A stretch of DNA of 64,000 bases from an uncultured Christensenella sp. (GTDB lineage: Bacteria > Bacillota > Clostridia > Christensenellales > UBA3700). Each line of letters opens with the position of its first letter. Within the stretch, counting starts at the first letter, position 1. The position numbers were made by a program, and so were the translations under genes. The notes under the pieces were generated by a model that was not told the DNA's origin, ran no database searches, and was given only the letters and a program-made list of their open reading frames with translations. This document shows positions 25,870 to 34,753 of the stretch, in pieces. The DNA lies in the NCBI GenBank assembly GCA_910578245.1, contig CAJTPC010000002.1, positions 82,686-146,685 on the forward strand, given 5' to 3'.

Positions 25870-26086
25870 TGACCGCCTCCACCAAAATATGCTTTGCAAC
25901 GTCTTTGTTCATAGCGACTCTGCAATCGCGAACCTTGACGATTATATCGCCGAAGTTGGACTGCAATACCGTGATGTCGCTCCCCACTATTACGCCAATG
26001 TTTTGCAAACGGTTTTTTGTCTTTTCATCCGTAGTAACGTCTGCTATCTTCACTTTCTTACCTATAGGCGAAGCTAATAATTGCAT
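25838..26086 (-). CDS. feoA: FeoA domain protein
   Basis: An 82-residue SH3-like protein (GKKVKIADVTTDEKTKNRLQ ... NIGVIVGSDITVL) as found with FeoB, with which it interacts in the cytosol. First gene of the feo operon, preceded by GGAGGG and the operator-like repeats at 26096-26160. Confidence 0.92.
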   Translation of the reverse strand: MQLLASPIGKKVKIADVTTDEKTKNRLQNIGVIVGSDITVLQSNFGDIIVKVRDCRVAMNKDVAKHILVEAVNEEVTTDEAM

Positions 26087-26095
26087 GTACCCTCC

Positions 26096-26160
26096 AAAAG
26101 TTATCTTAAACTAACTTTTTGCCGATAAATTATAGGATAAAGTTACCCTACGCTAACATT
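26096..26160 (-). promoter_or_regulatory. feo promoter flanked by two operator-like palindromes
   Basis: The first palindrome, AAAAGTTA-N8-TAACTTTT, is at 26096-26119; the second, AAAGTTA-N8-TAACATT, at 26139-26160. Their centres are 42 bases apart (four helical turns). The -10 box TATAAT (minus strand, 26134-26129) lies between them and the second copy covers the -35 position, so a regulator could bind both sites and block transcription of feoAB. Confidence 0.6.
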
Positions 26161-26319
26161 ATATTTACTACGCAATACTTTGTCAAGTGTTTTGCTATAG
26201 AAAATATAAATTTTTTATCGGCTAATTAAAATATATTCTCTACATCGCAAGTATATGATAAAAACGTAAAGGCTATAATCAAAATACAATCTAAAATAAA
26301 AGTCTAAGGAATATCATTT

Positions 26320-26469
26320 ATGAAGAAGAAACTCAAAAAACTAAACTCAAAGTCCCCTGAAAATAATCAAAAATCTCTGTCAAGCGCCTACGATGTCAAC
26401 GGAGCTTATACCGGTACGCCTGCATACGACGACCATAGCGCGCCTACGCAAGACGCAGACGATTTGTAA
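26320..26469 (+). CDS. 49-residue small protein with DVNGAYTGTP and QDADDL motifs
   Basis: A short frame with a good AAGGA site 9-10 bases upstream, starting MKKKLKKL, then a Ser-rich linker and ending in DVNGAYTGTPAYDDHSAPTQ-DADDL. The basic start and acidic, Tyr/Pro/Asp-rich end resemble small conserved proteins I associate with clostridial genomes (GxYTGTP ... QDADDL), of unknown function. It faces the neighbouring genes on the other strand. Confidence 0.7.
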   Translation: MKKKLKKLNSKSPENNQKSLSSAYDVNGAYTGTPAYDDHSAPTQDADDL

Positions 26470-26481
26470 GAATTAATACTC

Positions 26482-27366
26482 TTAAAGATCGTTTTCAGAA
26501 GCATCTTCGTTAACTTGATTTTGTTCAGCTCCTTGCGACAAGTCGGAAAAGCTTGTTTGCAAAGCCTTTTTATCATTATTTTTCTTTATTATAAACTTGA
26601 CTAGAGCAATTGCGCTGTATTCTTCTGCATTGCCAACGAAATCGGGATATTTCTTGAGCTTCTTGTCGTAGAACTTATTGTTGACAAAATAGAATGCCCA
26701 AAGTATAGCGCCAAGCAAAATGACCTCAATAATTATAGTCATCACCCTCAACCAAACGGGAACTATATATCCTTGAGGTAATACGTATTTCAAAATTGTA
26801 CCGAATAGTACGTGTATAATTACCATCGAGTCATGATTTTTTTGCGCCAAATCGGGGTAAAGGACTCTATTGTATACCAATACAGAGAATATAAACATAA
26901 TTACTATGCCAACGACAGGTATCCAAATATCCTTTATGCTGTATTTATCAGTATTAAAGATTATCACAAGTCCAGCAAAGAACAGTACTTCATGCTGGAT
27001 AATACCCGTAACCCAATTAAATGTACTTTCCGCATCCCTAACTATCGGCGCCGGCGAGAATATGCCTGCAAGAACGAAAGCTAATCCTGAAATGAAAGCG
27101 CAAATACCTGCGAATGGGCGAATTTTTTTTACGCCGACAGTAACCGTAGCTCCCAATATAAAATACGATAAATGAGAAAACTCTATTGGATAATGATGAA
27201 CTGACCGCTCTATTCCAAATTGGATAGACTTAAATATCAGTAAAACGAACGAAACGACAAAAAGCGTAATCATATTTGCTTTGCGATTCTTTCGTAATAG
27301 CCACGCGCACGTAATCATAAGTAATGCAAACAGTACTATTATTACAGCTACCCACCAATACTTCAT
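26482..27366 (-). CDS. Multi-pass membrane protein (YwaF/TMEM164-like)
   Basis: A 294-residue protein with about seven membrane helices, starting MKYWWVAVIIVLFALLMI. The length and spacing, with conserved histidines in helices (IQHEVLFFAG, MVIIHVLFGT), recall the YwaF-type family. The C-terminal 45 residues are cytosolic, charged and Gln/Glu/Asp-rich. GGAG lies before the ATG. Function unknown; the family assignment is tentative. Confidence 0.6.
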   Translation of the reverse strand: MKYWWVAVIIVLFALLMITCAWLLRKNRKANMITLFVVSFVLLIFKSIQFGIERSVHHYPIEFSHLSYFILGATVTVGVKKIRPFAGICAFISGLAFVLAGIFSPAPIVRDAESTFNWVTGIIQHEVLFFAGLVIIFNTDKYSIKDIWIPVVGIVIMFIFSVLVYNRVLYPDLAQKNHDSMVIIHVLFGTILKYVLPQGYIVPVWLRVMTIIIEVILLGAILWAFYFVNNKFYDKKLKKYPDFVGNAEEYSAIALVKFIIKKNNDKKALQTSFSDLSQGAEQNQVNEDASENDL

Positions 27367-27512
27367 TTAAGTTCTCCGTTGTTTATGATAATTACGTAAA
27401 AATAACCTTGGAAATTATAACATATTAATTTGGCATTTGTCAATACCTTATCGACAAAATTAGCGCCCTTCTTATGAAAGGCGCGAATAATTAGCCGACT
27501 TTTGTTTTGAAG

Positions 27513-27797
27513 TTATGCTCCATCCTTCAACGCATACGGGAATTGCATGCTGCTAGCCATAGTTTCGTTACCTGCCATAACGAAAAGGGACAATATATAT
27601 TCTTCTTGTAGAGAGTCAACCGTAAAAGTCATAGATTGAACGTAATAGAAACTTCCGTTTTTGTTAGTAACGTAATTATTACCTGCGCTATACGTCAAGA
27701 CAATTCCGCCCGTCACGAGAGTTCCGTTATTATAGTAACCGAATATAGGCGTTACGGTCTCGCCACGGTAGTCTACCGATGGATTATTATCATGAAT
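27513..27797 (-). pseudogene. C-terminal fragment of a secreted protein
   Basis: An open frame of about 95 codons after a stop codon, without an ATG and without a ribosome binding site. It reads like an extracellular beta-rich domain (VTPIFGYYNNGTLVTGG, then YYVQSMTFTVDSLQ). It is probably the last part of a lost exported protein. A similar orphan tail occurs at 35518-35841. Confidence 0.5.
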
Positions 27798-27874
27798 TCA
27801 CTATTTTCTTCCAGTCATCTGCATATATTAAAAACATTTCTGCAATAGATTATTTTAATAGTGTTGTAAATTAT

Positions 27875-28348
27875 TTATTTCCTGTATTTATTCAGTATCT
27901 CTTTGGGAATATGGCAATAATCATTCGGAAATCTTGTCAGTCTATCCTGATGCTCTTCAGCGCTTCTCACGTAATTTATCAAAGGAAGCACCTCTACTTT
28001 TATTTGAGAACTGTCCTCTCTTGACGATATATATTTTTTGGCTATTTTCAAATGTTCTTCATTGGTACTATAAATCCCGGTACGGTACTTTTTCCCAACG
28101 TCACTACCTTGTTTGTCAACGCTATATGGGTCTATAATCTCAAAAAAATAATCAATCAACTCTTTAACCGATACCTTTTGGGGATCAAATACCGTCATTA
28201 CACATTCTGCATATCCGTCATATTCTCCATCAAGCGCGCCTGTCCTTCCGTTTGCACGTCCTGCTTCTGTCGCTACTACTCCAAATAAACTTTTTATAAA
28301 ATGCTGAACTCCCCACAAGCATCCGCCTGCAAAATAAATAGTTTCCAA
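27875..28348 (-). CDS. msrA: Peptide methionine sulfoxide reductase A
   Basis: A 157-residue protein with the catalytic GGCLWGVQH motif (Cys10 region), GYAE and the YDPQ-like FDPQKVSVKELIDYFFEIIDP segment. It reduces the S-form of methionine sulfoxide in proteins using thioredoxin. The start is TTG with AAGG upstream. The family's usual resolving Cys near the C-terminus is not obvious (NDYCHIP may provide it). Confidence 0.93.
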   Translation of the reverse strand: METIYFAGGCLWGVQHFIKSLFGVVATEAGRANGRTGALDGEYDGYAECVMTVFDPQKVSVKELIDYFFEIIDPYSVDKQGSDVGKKYRTGIYSTNEEHLKIAKKYISSREDSSQIKVEVLPLINYVRSAEEHQDRLTRFPNDYCHIPKEILNKYRK

Positions 28349-28468
28349 AATTTTACCTTCTTTCCTTTAATGCTTATTCTTATTATATTATAGTATATCA
28401 TACGGTTTCTCTAATGTAAATTATGAAATATCATAATTCTAAGACTTAGCGCATTAGTAATCAAAATA

Positions 28469-28490
28469 TCCCCTCAATGGCTTGAGGGGA
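28469..28490 (-). terminator. Hairpin after the RsgI-like lipoprotein gene
   Basis: TCCCCTCAA / TTGAGGGGA with a 4-base loop, 52 bases after the lipoprotein stop. The T run on the minus strand is interrupted. Confidence 0.6.
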
Positions 28491-28541
28491 CTTAATGAAG
28501 CTGACGATTGGACCCAATACGTATTTGTTAAATTATAATTC

Positions 28542-30062
28542 TTACTTCTCTGAGTTTTTTCTCGCCTCTTTAAGTTTAGAAAGGTAATCTTTCGCAATCT
28601 TTTCGGCATCGTTCAAAGCCTTTTCAAGAACTTGTTTTTGATCTGACATTTTAGCGATAACCGCCTCTTTTCTTTTTTCTAATTCAGCAAGTTCTTCATC
28701 CGACAAATCGGCTTTAATCTTATTCAAATACTCGGTTGCCCTTTCGTCAAGACGGTTGGCCAAACTTCTCAACTCGCTCAATTCGATTTTATCTCCGTCA
28801 AGAATACCGTCAATTTCCGCCAATATCGCTTCTAAATTTGAAGTAGCGTCGTCCATTACGGCTTTAATTGGTTCAGGCAAATTATTCATCATATTTTCGA
28901 CAGTAGCAAGTATTTGACGCGCGCTTGTCATTGCGCTTTCAATTTGAGGTTTGTATTCTGCGGTTATTTCGTTGACTTTGCCTTTAACAATAGATTCCGC
29001 TTGCGAAAGGGCTTCCGTTAAGTCCTCTTTCATCTGTTCTAATGCTTCGGATGCCGGCGTATTCTTAAAAAGTTTATCTACGTAAGCCTCTATGCTGTCA
29101 ATCGTGATTTCACCTTTGGAATTTTTAAGCGCATCCGCAGATTCCATACCAAGAGCGGTAACTATAGCGTTTATCTGCTCTTCATTAAGCGGATAGTTCT
29201 TTACGCTTATTGCAAGCTCTGCAACATCGCAAACCACTTCGAAGCCTTTTGACGCAGAAGCATACATTTGATATACTCCACCGTAATAAGCCGTTAAAGG
29301 ATGAGAAAGCATTTTTTCGAGATAATACTGAGTATAAACGCCGTATACCGCAAGTTGAGTTGCTTGTTCGTAAACAGCAAGCGCTTTTGTCTTTGCTTCT
29401 ATATAAGCAGCGGTTGCGAATTCTTCGATTTGCGGGCTTACTTCTTTTAGCATATCAATAAGTTTAGCGTCGTCCAAAGCAATAGCGGAGTCAATCGAAA
29501 TTTCGCCGGTTTCCGATACGGAAAGAGCAAGTTTGAATTTGGATACGGACATATTCTGAATTGCTTTATTATTTGGAAATTGCTTTTTGACTTCTTCCAT
29601 TTCGCGAAGTAATGAGTATGCGCCTTCTCCGTTGGTAGTAACCGTCAATCCCAAGTTACTTGCGGTAGCCGTAACCGAAGTATTGACTTTGCTCAAAATC
29701 TCCGTAGCGAAAGCGGAATCGCCCGACGTCACTAGCGTATCCACAACTTTATTATCTTCGTCTAGATAACCGTATTTTACAGCCAAGTCGATAATTTTGT
29801 TTACGGCAACGTCAATTTTTTCTCCCTTAATTCCCGTTTCTTCATACAACAAAACCTGTCCGTCTTCGTTCTCCCCGCGTACGCTGACAACTTTATTGTC
29901 TTTATCCACAATGAGTTCAATAGCGGGATTAATGTCAAGACTTACGTAAGCCTGTTTTTCCGCCTTGCCTTTTCCGCCCCAATTAAAATCACAAGCAGTA
30001 AGGGCGCACATAGCAACGACCAAGAGCGCCGATAAAACTATAACGCATATTTTTTTCTTCAT
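28542..30062 (-). CDS. Lipoprotein with an RsgI-like domain and long coiled coil
   Basis: A 506-residue exported protein. Signal peptide with lipobox LTAC (Cys24), then an RsgI-type domain (AYVSLDINPAIELIVDK ... VVSVRGENEDGQVLL, about 38-72) like that in the membrane anti-sigma factor encoded two genes upstream. The C-terminal 200 residues are alpha-helical and charged, with coiled-coil character (TEALSQAESIVKGKVNEI ... LEKALNDAEKIAKDYL). It is anchored outside the cell and could sense or compete with the anti-sigma factor. GGGAGG lies upstream, and it has its own promoter copy. Confidence 0.75.
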   Translation of the reverse strand: MKKKICVIVLSALLVVAMCALTACDFNWGGKGKAEKQAYVSLDINPAIELIVDKDNKVVSVRGENEDGQVLLYEETGIKGEKIDVAVNKIIDLAVKYGYLDEDNKVVDTLVTSGDSAFATEILSKVNTSVTATASNLGLTVTTNGEGAYSLLREMEEVKKQFPNNKAIQNMSVSKFKLALSVSETGEISIDSAIALDDAKLIDMLKEVSPQIEEFATAAYIEAKTKALAVYEQATQLAVYGVYTQYYLEKMLSHPLTAYYGGVYQMYASASKGFEVVCDVAELAISVKNYPLNEEQINAIVTALGMESADALKNSKGEITIDSIEAYVDKLFKNTPASEALEQMKEDLTEALSQAESIVKGKVNEITAEYKPQIESAMTSARQILATVENMMNNLPEPIKAVMDDATSNLEAILAEIDGILDGDKIELSELRSLANRLDERATEYLNKIKADLSDEELAELEKRKEAVIAKMSDQKQVLEKALNDAEKIAKDYLSKLKEARKNSEK

Positions 30063-30109
30063 AAAATAAAACCTCCCTTTTGCAGTTGAATTTTTAGCTG
30101 CTTTTAACC

Positions 30110-30142
30110 ATTAAACAAATGAACGAAGGTTTTTATTGCAAC
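30110..30142 (-). promoter_or_regulatory. Shared promoter element, copy in front of the lipoprotein gene
   Basis: This 33-base segment matches the one before the sigma gene (32140-32172) at 26 of 33 positions, including GTTGCAATAAA at one end and TGTTTAAT at the other (minus strand). It ends 48 bases before the start codon. Most likely it is a promoter read by the neighbouring ECF sigma factor. Confidence 0.65.
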
Positions 30143-30155
30143 AAAAGTAAAATTT

Positions 30156-31535
30156 TTATTTTTTATTCCAGAAATTATCAAGAGATCCGTATTCTTCCAC
30201 AATTCCATTAATAAAAGTATCGTAATCGGTTGAAGTAATTTGCTCTCTTTTAGCTTCGTAAATATCTAAATAACGCTCGGCTCTGTAATCGAATATTTTA
30301 CCTAGCGCCGTCTTCATTTGCGCTACGTATTCCTCCGAAGTTTTAGGGGTTTTCAACAACGTTTCGAACGTCGCAACGTTGCTTCCGATATTTTTAAGTA
30401 TACCTACGAAATTGTCAGCTAACGAAAGAAAATCGCTTACGGTGAGAGTCTTAAATAAATCTTCGAAGTCAACGCTCGAAAGTGACGCATAGGCGTTGGT
30501 AGCAGAAGTCAAATCGGCTAAACTTCCGATAGACGTTCCAAAAGTTTTTTCATACTCTGCGAGCAAACTTTCCATTTCGTTCATTAGCGCAGAAAATTCG
30601 GCGCTGTACTGCGCGTTAGAATACTTCTTGATTATCCAATAGTCTACAGGAATAGGATTGAATGGATTATCCTTATGCATCATTATCTTGCAACTGCATA
30701 TTCCTATTTGCGAAAGCATTTGCGCGTTGTGTAATATAGAGTTTACGTTATCAAGCAATTCACCACGAACAAAATCAAAGAGTTGCCTTCCTACTACGTA
30801 CGTTTCGTAAAGACTTTTTAGTTGTTCTTCATTGGCTGTACCAATATTCCTTTCGCTGTAATTAACGGAAAGACTTTGAACTTTTTTTGTCAATTCGGAC
30901 AACGTTTTTACGCCTGATATTCCCATACGTTTGCTTAAATCCTGCGCCGATATTACATCTTCGATTACAGCCGCAAAAATTCCGTTAGTCATAAAATAAT
31001 TTCTTAAACTCTCGGAAGTATTAGCAATCAGATTTTTATCCGTATCCGAACTACTGCTTAACCGCACGGCGTTTTGTGTCAACGTCAAATCAAGATAACC
31101 TAATCTTGTAGCGCAATCAGTATATATTACAACCGCTTCGGTTAACGGCGCTCCGATGATTTTATTTAGCGCGCTTTCATTGCACAGTATAACGTCGGCG
31201 TCTTCATTTAACGCTTTTACACTTTTTACGTTCCCCTCTTTGTCAGTTACGAACGACACGGCAGGATTGATTTCCAAAGAGAAAACGTAGCGTTCAAGAA
31301 TAGGTTCTGGCGCAAATACACCGAATATAGCCATTAAAGTAATAACAATAACAAGAATTGCTACCACAGCGCAGGAAGCCAGTATACCGATTTTACGCTT
31401 TACGAGAACATCGCCGCTTCTAATACAAAATGCGTCATTTTGCGCCGTGATAATGGGCGCATTTTTGACTTCTTCTTTAAGCGCGGGAACAGTAGCGTTT
31501 AATTCGTCTTTCAACTTCTTTTTCCAAGATTTCAT
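30156..31535 (-). CDS. RsgI-like anti-sigma factor, membrane protein
   Basis: A 459-residue protein with a short cytosolic N-terminus (about 1-46), one membrane helix (about 48-72) and an extracellular RsgI-type domain (YVFSLEINPAVSFVTDK ... VKSVKALNEDADVIL, about 82-122), followed by about 330 helix-rich residues of unknown type. The start overlaps the sigma gene stop by 4 bases (ATGA) and lies behind AGGAGG, so the two are made together. It should hold the sigma factor inactive until an envelope signal arrives. Confidence 0.85.
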   Translation of the reverse strand: MKSWKKKLKDELNATVPALKEEVKNAPIITAQNDAFCIRSGDVLVKRKIGILASCAVVAILVIVITLMAIFGVFAPEPILERYVFSLEINPAVSFVTDKEGNVKSVKALNEDADVILCNESALNKIIGAPLTEAVVIYTDCATRLGYLDLTLTQNAVRLSSSSDTDKNLIANTSESLRNYFMTNGIFAAVIEDVISAQDLSKRMGISGVKTLSELTKKVQSLSVNYSERNIGTANEEQLKSLYETYVVGRQLFDFVRGELLDNVNSILHNAQMLSQIGICSCKIMMHKDNPFNPIPVDYWIIKKYSNAQYSAEFSALMNEMESLLAEYEKTFGTSIGSLADLTSATNAYASLSSVDFEDLFKTLTVSDFLSLADNFVGILKNIGSNVATFETLLKTPKTSEEYVAQMKTALGKIFDYRAERYLDIYEAKREQITSTDYDTFINGIVEEYGSLDNFWNKK

Positions 31536-32062
31536 AACTTTTCCTCCTTTAACGCCGTTTTTAGTTTATCGACTGCGCGTTTATATTTTGAGGTTATAGT
31601 CCCGATAGGGCTATTAAGTATTGCGGCTATTTCTTTATGTTTGTACGCCCAAATTACGTGTAAAATAATTATTCTCTGTTCTTCTTCGTCCAAAACACGT
31701 TTCATAATCGTCAAAAGCGTATCTTTTATCGCAACGTTTACGAATGCGTCCGCTTGGGAATATTCATCTCTACAACATAATTTTTGCCGATTGTTCATAG
31801 CGCGGATTTCGTTTAGCGCCGTATGCTTGGCAATTTGTAATATCCATGCCAAGCCGTTGCTTCCCACTTTGTATTGAGATATATTTGTCTTTACTTTTAG
31901 ATACACCGTCTGCATAGCGTCTTCGCAGTCCGATGAGTTGTTGAAGAAGGAAAATAGAAAAGCATACACGCCGTGTTTAGTCTCTATATATAGCCTTTCA
32001 AAAGCGCTGTTGTCGCCTTTGGCTATCAATTTAAGAAGATAGTCAATTTCTCGTTTCTTCAA
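31532..32062 (-). CDS. ECF-type RNA polymerase sigma factor
   Basis: A 176-residue protein with sigma region 2 (AFERLYIETKHGVYAFLFSF, DCEDAMQTVYLKV) and region 4 (LDEEEQRIIILHVIWAYKHKEIAAIL, then TITSKYKRAVDKL) separated by a short linker, as in the RpoE class. It starts with TTG behind GGTGAT. First gene of a sigma / anti-sigma / sensor module; it likely drives its own operon and the lipoprotein gene through the shared 33-base element. Confidence 0.92.
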   Translation of the reverse strand: MKKREIDYLLKLIAKGDNSAFERLYIETKHGVYAFLFSFFNNSSDCEDAMQTVYLKVKTNISQYKVGSNGLAWILQIAKHTALNEIRAMNNRQKLCCRDEYSQADAFVNVAIKDTLLTIMKRVLDEEEQRIIILHVIWAYKHKEIAAILNSPIGTITSKYKRAVDKLKTALKEEKL

Positions 32063-32139
32063 AATATCACCATGCGTATTTTCTTAATATTGCGTCGTAT
32101 TCTATTTTCCATTTCCCTAATCATAAGACAATCCTAATT

Positions 32140-32172
32140 ATTAAACACTGCAACCAACGTATTTATTGCAAC
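32140..32172 (-). promoter_or_regulatory. Shared promoter element, copy in front of the ECF sigma gene
   Basis: Second copy of the element described at 30110-30142; it ends 78 bases before the sigma factor start codon. Conserved parts (minus strand): GTTGCAATAAA, then C-TT-GTT, then TGTTTAAT. Which part is -35 and which is -10 cannot be decided by eye. Confidence 0.65.
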
Positions 32173-32252
32173 TCCGATTAAAATTTTATAATTAATAATA
32201 TTGTAACACATATGTAATTAATAAGCAAGAACGGTATCCCAAAACAAAATTC

Positions 32253-32285
32253 AAAAAACGACACTCTCAATTCCTTGAGAGTGTC
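32253..32285 (-). terminator. Terminator of tRNA-Thr
   Basis: GACACTCTCAA / TTGAGAGTGTC, 11 pairs, then a run of six T on the minus strand. Confidence 0.9.
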
Positions 32286-32290
32286 CTAAA

Positions 32291-32366
<76 letters not shown>

Positions 32367-32442
32367 AAACTTAACTTGCTTAACTATTATAATTGATAAG
32401 CGCAAAAGTGTCAATCACTTTTAACAACGTTTTCATTTGAAA

Positions 32443-33345
32443 TTATTGCGCCAAATTCAAAAGATCATCGCCGGTTATAACTGTCCCGCCGTAAGTATAA
32501 TAGCTCAGACATTCCTGTCTGCAAGAAACTTTAATGGAAGTTGACGCGTGTTTACCTGAATAAATTTCCGTACGCTTCCAAATGAGCAACTTGTATTTGC
32601 CGTCTATTTTAGAAATCGCGAAATCAATCGTCGTATCTTCCATAATAAAACCTTCAGACTTTGCGCTAAGCATATCCAAAAATTCTTCAAAAGCCGCCAA
32701 CTGTACGGTATTCAACTTTTCTATCGAGCAGTCTATCTTGATTTGGCAGTAAAATACCCCGTTCTTTTCATAAACCTTATCGTTATGCATTGACGAAAGA
32801 ATATCTCTGCTAGATATATCATACGTGGTGATTTTGTATCTATATTCCTTGAGTTCTTTCTGCAAGTCTCCGCCGAATGGAGCGAATTTCCCCCAATCTT
32901 TGACGTTGAATTCCTTAGTAGACTTATTGTAGGTAATATTGTTTTTTCTCGTATTGGTATTATTTATAAAACTTGCGCTACTGCCATCGTAATAAAAACG
33001 CTTTGCGCAAGTGCCTTTATCAAAGCCTGTACCGACAACAATTTCTTGGTTATAGACCTTGTCGTCTACGATTTTGCGTATCAAATGCGAGTTGCGCGTT
33101 GCAACCGATGAATTAAAACAAAAGTACTCTTCTTTAGTATAATTGACATCTGCGCAAGTATTTTCGTACGCTTCCATAATAAGGTCGTAAGCGCTCAATC
33201 CCTCGACAGCCTTGCCGTTGTACTTACCGAAATTTTCGTCATCGCATTGCAAAAGCATATCGTCATTGTTCGCGCATCCCGCCATAAGCGAAATCGGAGC
33301 TAACAAAATCAAAGCGACAACCATTATCCAAACAATCTTTTTCAC
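32443..33345 (-). CDS. Lipoprotein of unknown function
   Basis: A 300-residue exported protein. The signal peptide ends in the lipobox LMAGC (Cys23). The mature part is beta-rich, with several cysteines and Tyr-rich stretches, and no domain I recognise; its layout resembles LolA/LppX-type carrier-like lipoproteins only in a general way. Start is GTG behind TTGAGGTG. It sits alone between tRNA-Thr and the divergent acyltransferase gene. Confidence 0.65.
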   Translation of the reverse strand: MKKIVWIMVVALILLAPISLMAGCANNDDMLLQCDDENFGKYNGKAVEGLSAYDLIMEAYENTCADVNYTKEEYFCFNSSVATRNSHLIRKIVDDKVYNQEIVVGTGFDKGTCAKRFYYDGSSASFINNTNTRKNNITYNKSTKEFNVKDWGKFAPFGGDLQKELKEYRYKITTYDISSRDILSSMHNDKVYEKNGVFYCQIKIDCSIEKLNTVQLAAFEEFLDMLSAKSEGFIMEDTTIDFAISKIDGKYKLLIWKRTEIYSGKHASTSIKVSCRQECLSYYTYGGTVITGDDLLNLAQ

Positions 33346-33474
33346 GTTTACACCTCAATATTATCATATTATTATAATTATCCTTTAGGAAGGACAAACT
33401 TGTCAATAATTTTGTATTGTGTTTTATAAAAATATAATGTATAATGGATAATGTAATAAGTTAGGAGATACAAA

Positions 33475-34749
33475 ATGAAAAACGCAATGTTCGACAAGGA
33501 ATGGTTTAAGCTCGACAATGCGGCTAAGATTTATCCCGCCGCAAGAAGTTCGAGATGGAACGCCGTATTCCGTATGTCATGCGTATTGAAGGAAGAAGTA
33601 AAACCTGAAATTCTTCAACAGGCATTAGACGACGTAATAGACCGTTTCCCTACCTTTAGAATGGCTTTGAAAAAAGGCTTCTTTTGGTATTACTTCCAAT
33701 TTGTAGACCATAAACCTCAAATACAAAAAGAAAATGATTTCCCTTGCGCAATGATGCGATTGACGGGCAACGATTACGTATTCAGAGTACTATACCATTC
33801 CCATAGAATTTCCGTCGAGGTATTTCACTCGATTACCGACGGCACGGGCAACATAACTTTTCTTAAGACTTTGATAATGAGGTATTGCGAATTATGCGGA
33901 GCGCAAATAGAGAATTTCGGCGATATACTGCATTATGACGATGACCCTACCCCCGAAGAAGTCGAGGACTCGTTCTCTCGCTTTATAGACAAAAGCAAAG
34001 GCAAACTGCCAAGAAAAGAACCGTCGGCGTATCAAATCAAAGGACAGAGAGAAATCCGAGGAGTTCTCAACGTCACCCAAGGCCGTATGCCCTTTGAACA
34101 ACTCCACGGCGTAGCGAAATCTTTCGGGTGTACGGTTAATACGTATTTGACGGCAGTACTCGCCTATGCGCTTTTGAAAAGACAGCTTTATGAAAAAAAG
34201 TCCAAGAGAAAGCCTGTCAGAGTACAAGTGCCTATCAACTTGAGAAAGATATTCGGCTCGGAAACTTTGCGTAACTTTGCTGGCTACTACAATACCAACC
34301 TTGCACCGGAAGAAAAGACCTTTGAGGAAGTTATCAAGGAATTGGACAGCCAGCTCAAAGAAAACATTACGCAGGAGTATTGCCAAAAGTTTATCAATTC
34401 CAACGTATCTTTGGAAAAAAATCCAATAGTCAAGATTGCTCCGAGATTTTTGAAAACTCTAATTATGAATATGTCATTCTACTTGGTGGGCGAAAAACTT
34501 ATGTCTTGCACCTTTAGCAACATCGGCAACATCGTCACGCCAAAGGAAATGTACGACTATATAGACAGATTTGAATTTGTACTAGGACCGCAAAAATATA
34601 TGAACAACTCTATGACTTGCGCATCGTACAACGGCGTTAGCGTAGTGACTTTCTCGCGTACGTCAAAAGACCCTATCTTGGAGAGAGATTTCTTTAAGGT
34701 ACTCACCGAACACGGCATAGAAGTCAGTGTCAACAGCAATAGGAGGTGA
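33475..34749 (+). CDS. Condensation-domain / alcohol acetyltransferase-like protein
   Basis: A 424-residue protein of the CoA-dependent acyltransferase fold. The catalytic motif is HSITDGTG (about residues 118-125, HxxxDG), and an NFAGYYNTN segment marks the second half. It resembles the 'alcohol acetyltransferase' type proteins encoded beside DUF6320 genes in clostridia. The substrate is unknown; O-acylation of a cell-surface or lipid alcohol is a guess. AGGAGA lies upstream of the ATG. It is followed at once by the DUF6320 gene. Confidence 0.75.
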   Translation: MKNAMFDKEWFKLDNAAKIYPAARSSRWNAVFRMSCVLKEEVKPEILQQALDDVIDRFPTFRMALKKGFFWYYFQFVDHKPQIQKENDFPCAMMRLTGNDYVFRVLYHSHRISVEVFHSITDGTGNITFLKTLIMRYCELCGAQIENFGDILHYDDDPTPEEVEDSFSRFIDKSKGKLPRKEPSAYQIKGQREIRGVLNVTQGRMPFEQLHGVAKSFGCTVNTYLTAVLAYALLKRQLYEKKSKRKPVRVQVPINLRKIFGSETLRNFAGYYNTNLAPEEKTFEEVIKELDSQLKENITQEYCQKFINSNVSLEKNPIVKIAPRFLKTLIMNMSFYLVGEKLMSCTFSNIGNIVTPKEMYDYIDRFEFVLGPQKYMNNSMTCASYNGVSVVTFSRTSKDPILERDFFKVLTEHGIEVSVNSNRR

Positions 34750-34753
34750 CTTT

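Noticed and set aside
30110..32172. The shared 33-base element as a transposon end or tRNA-like repeat
   Set aside because: It occurs only as two copies, each at a promoter distance from a gene of the same module, and has no palindromic or target-duplication features.
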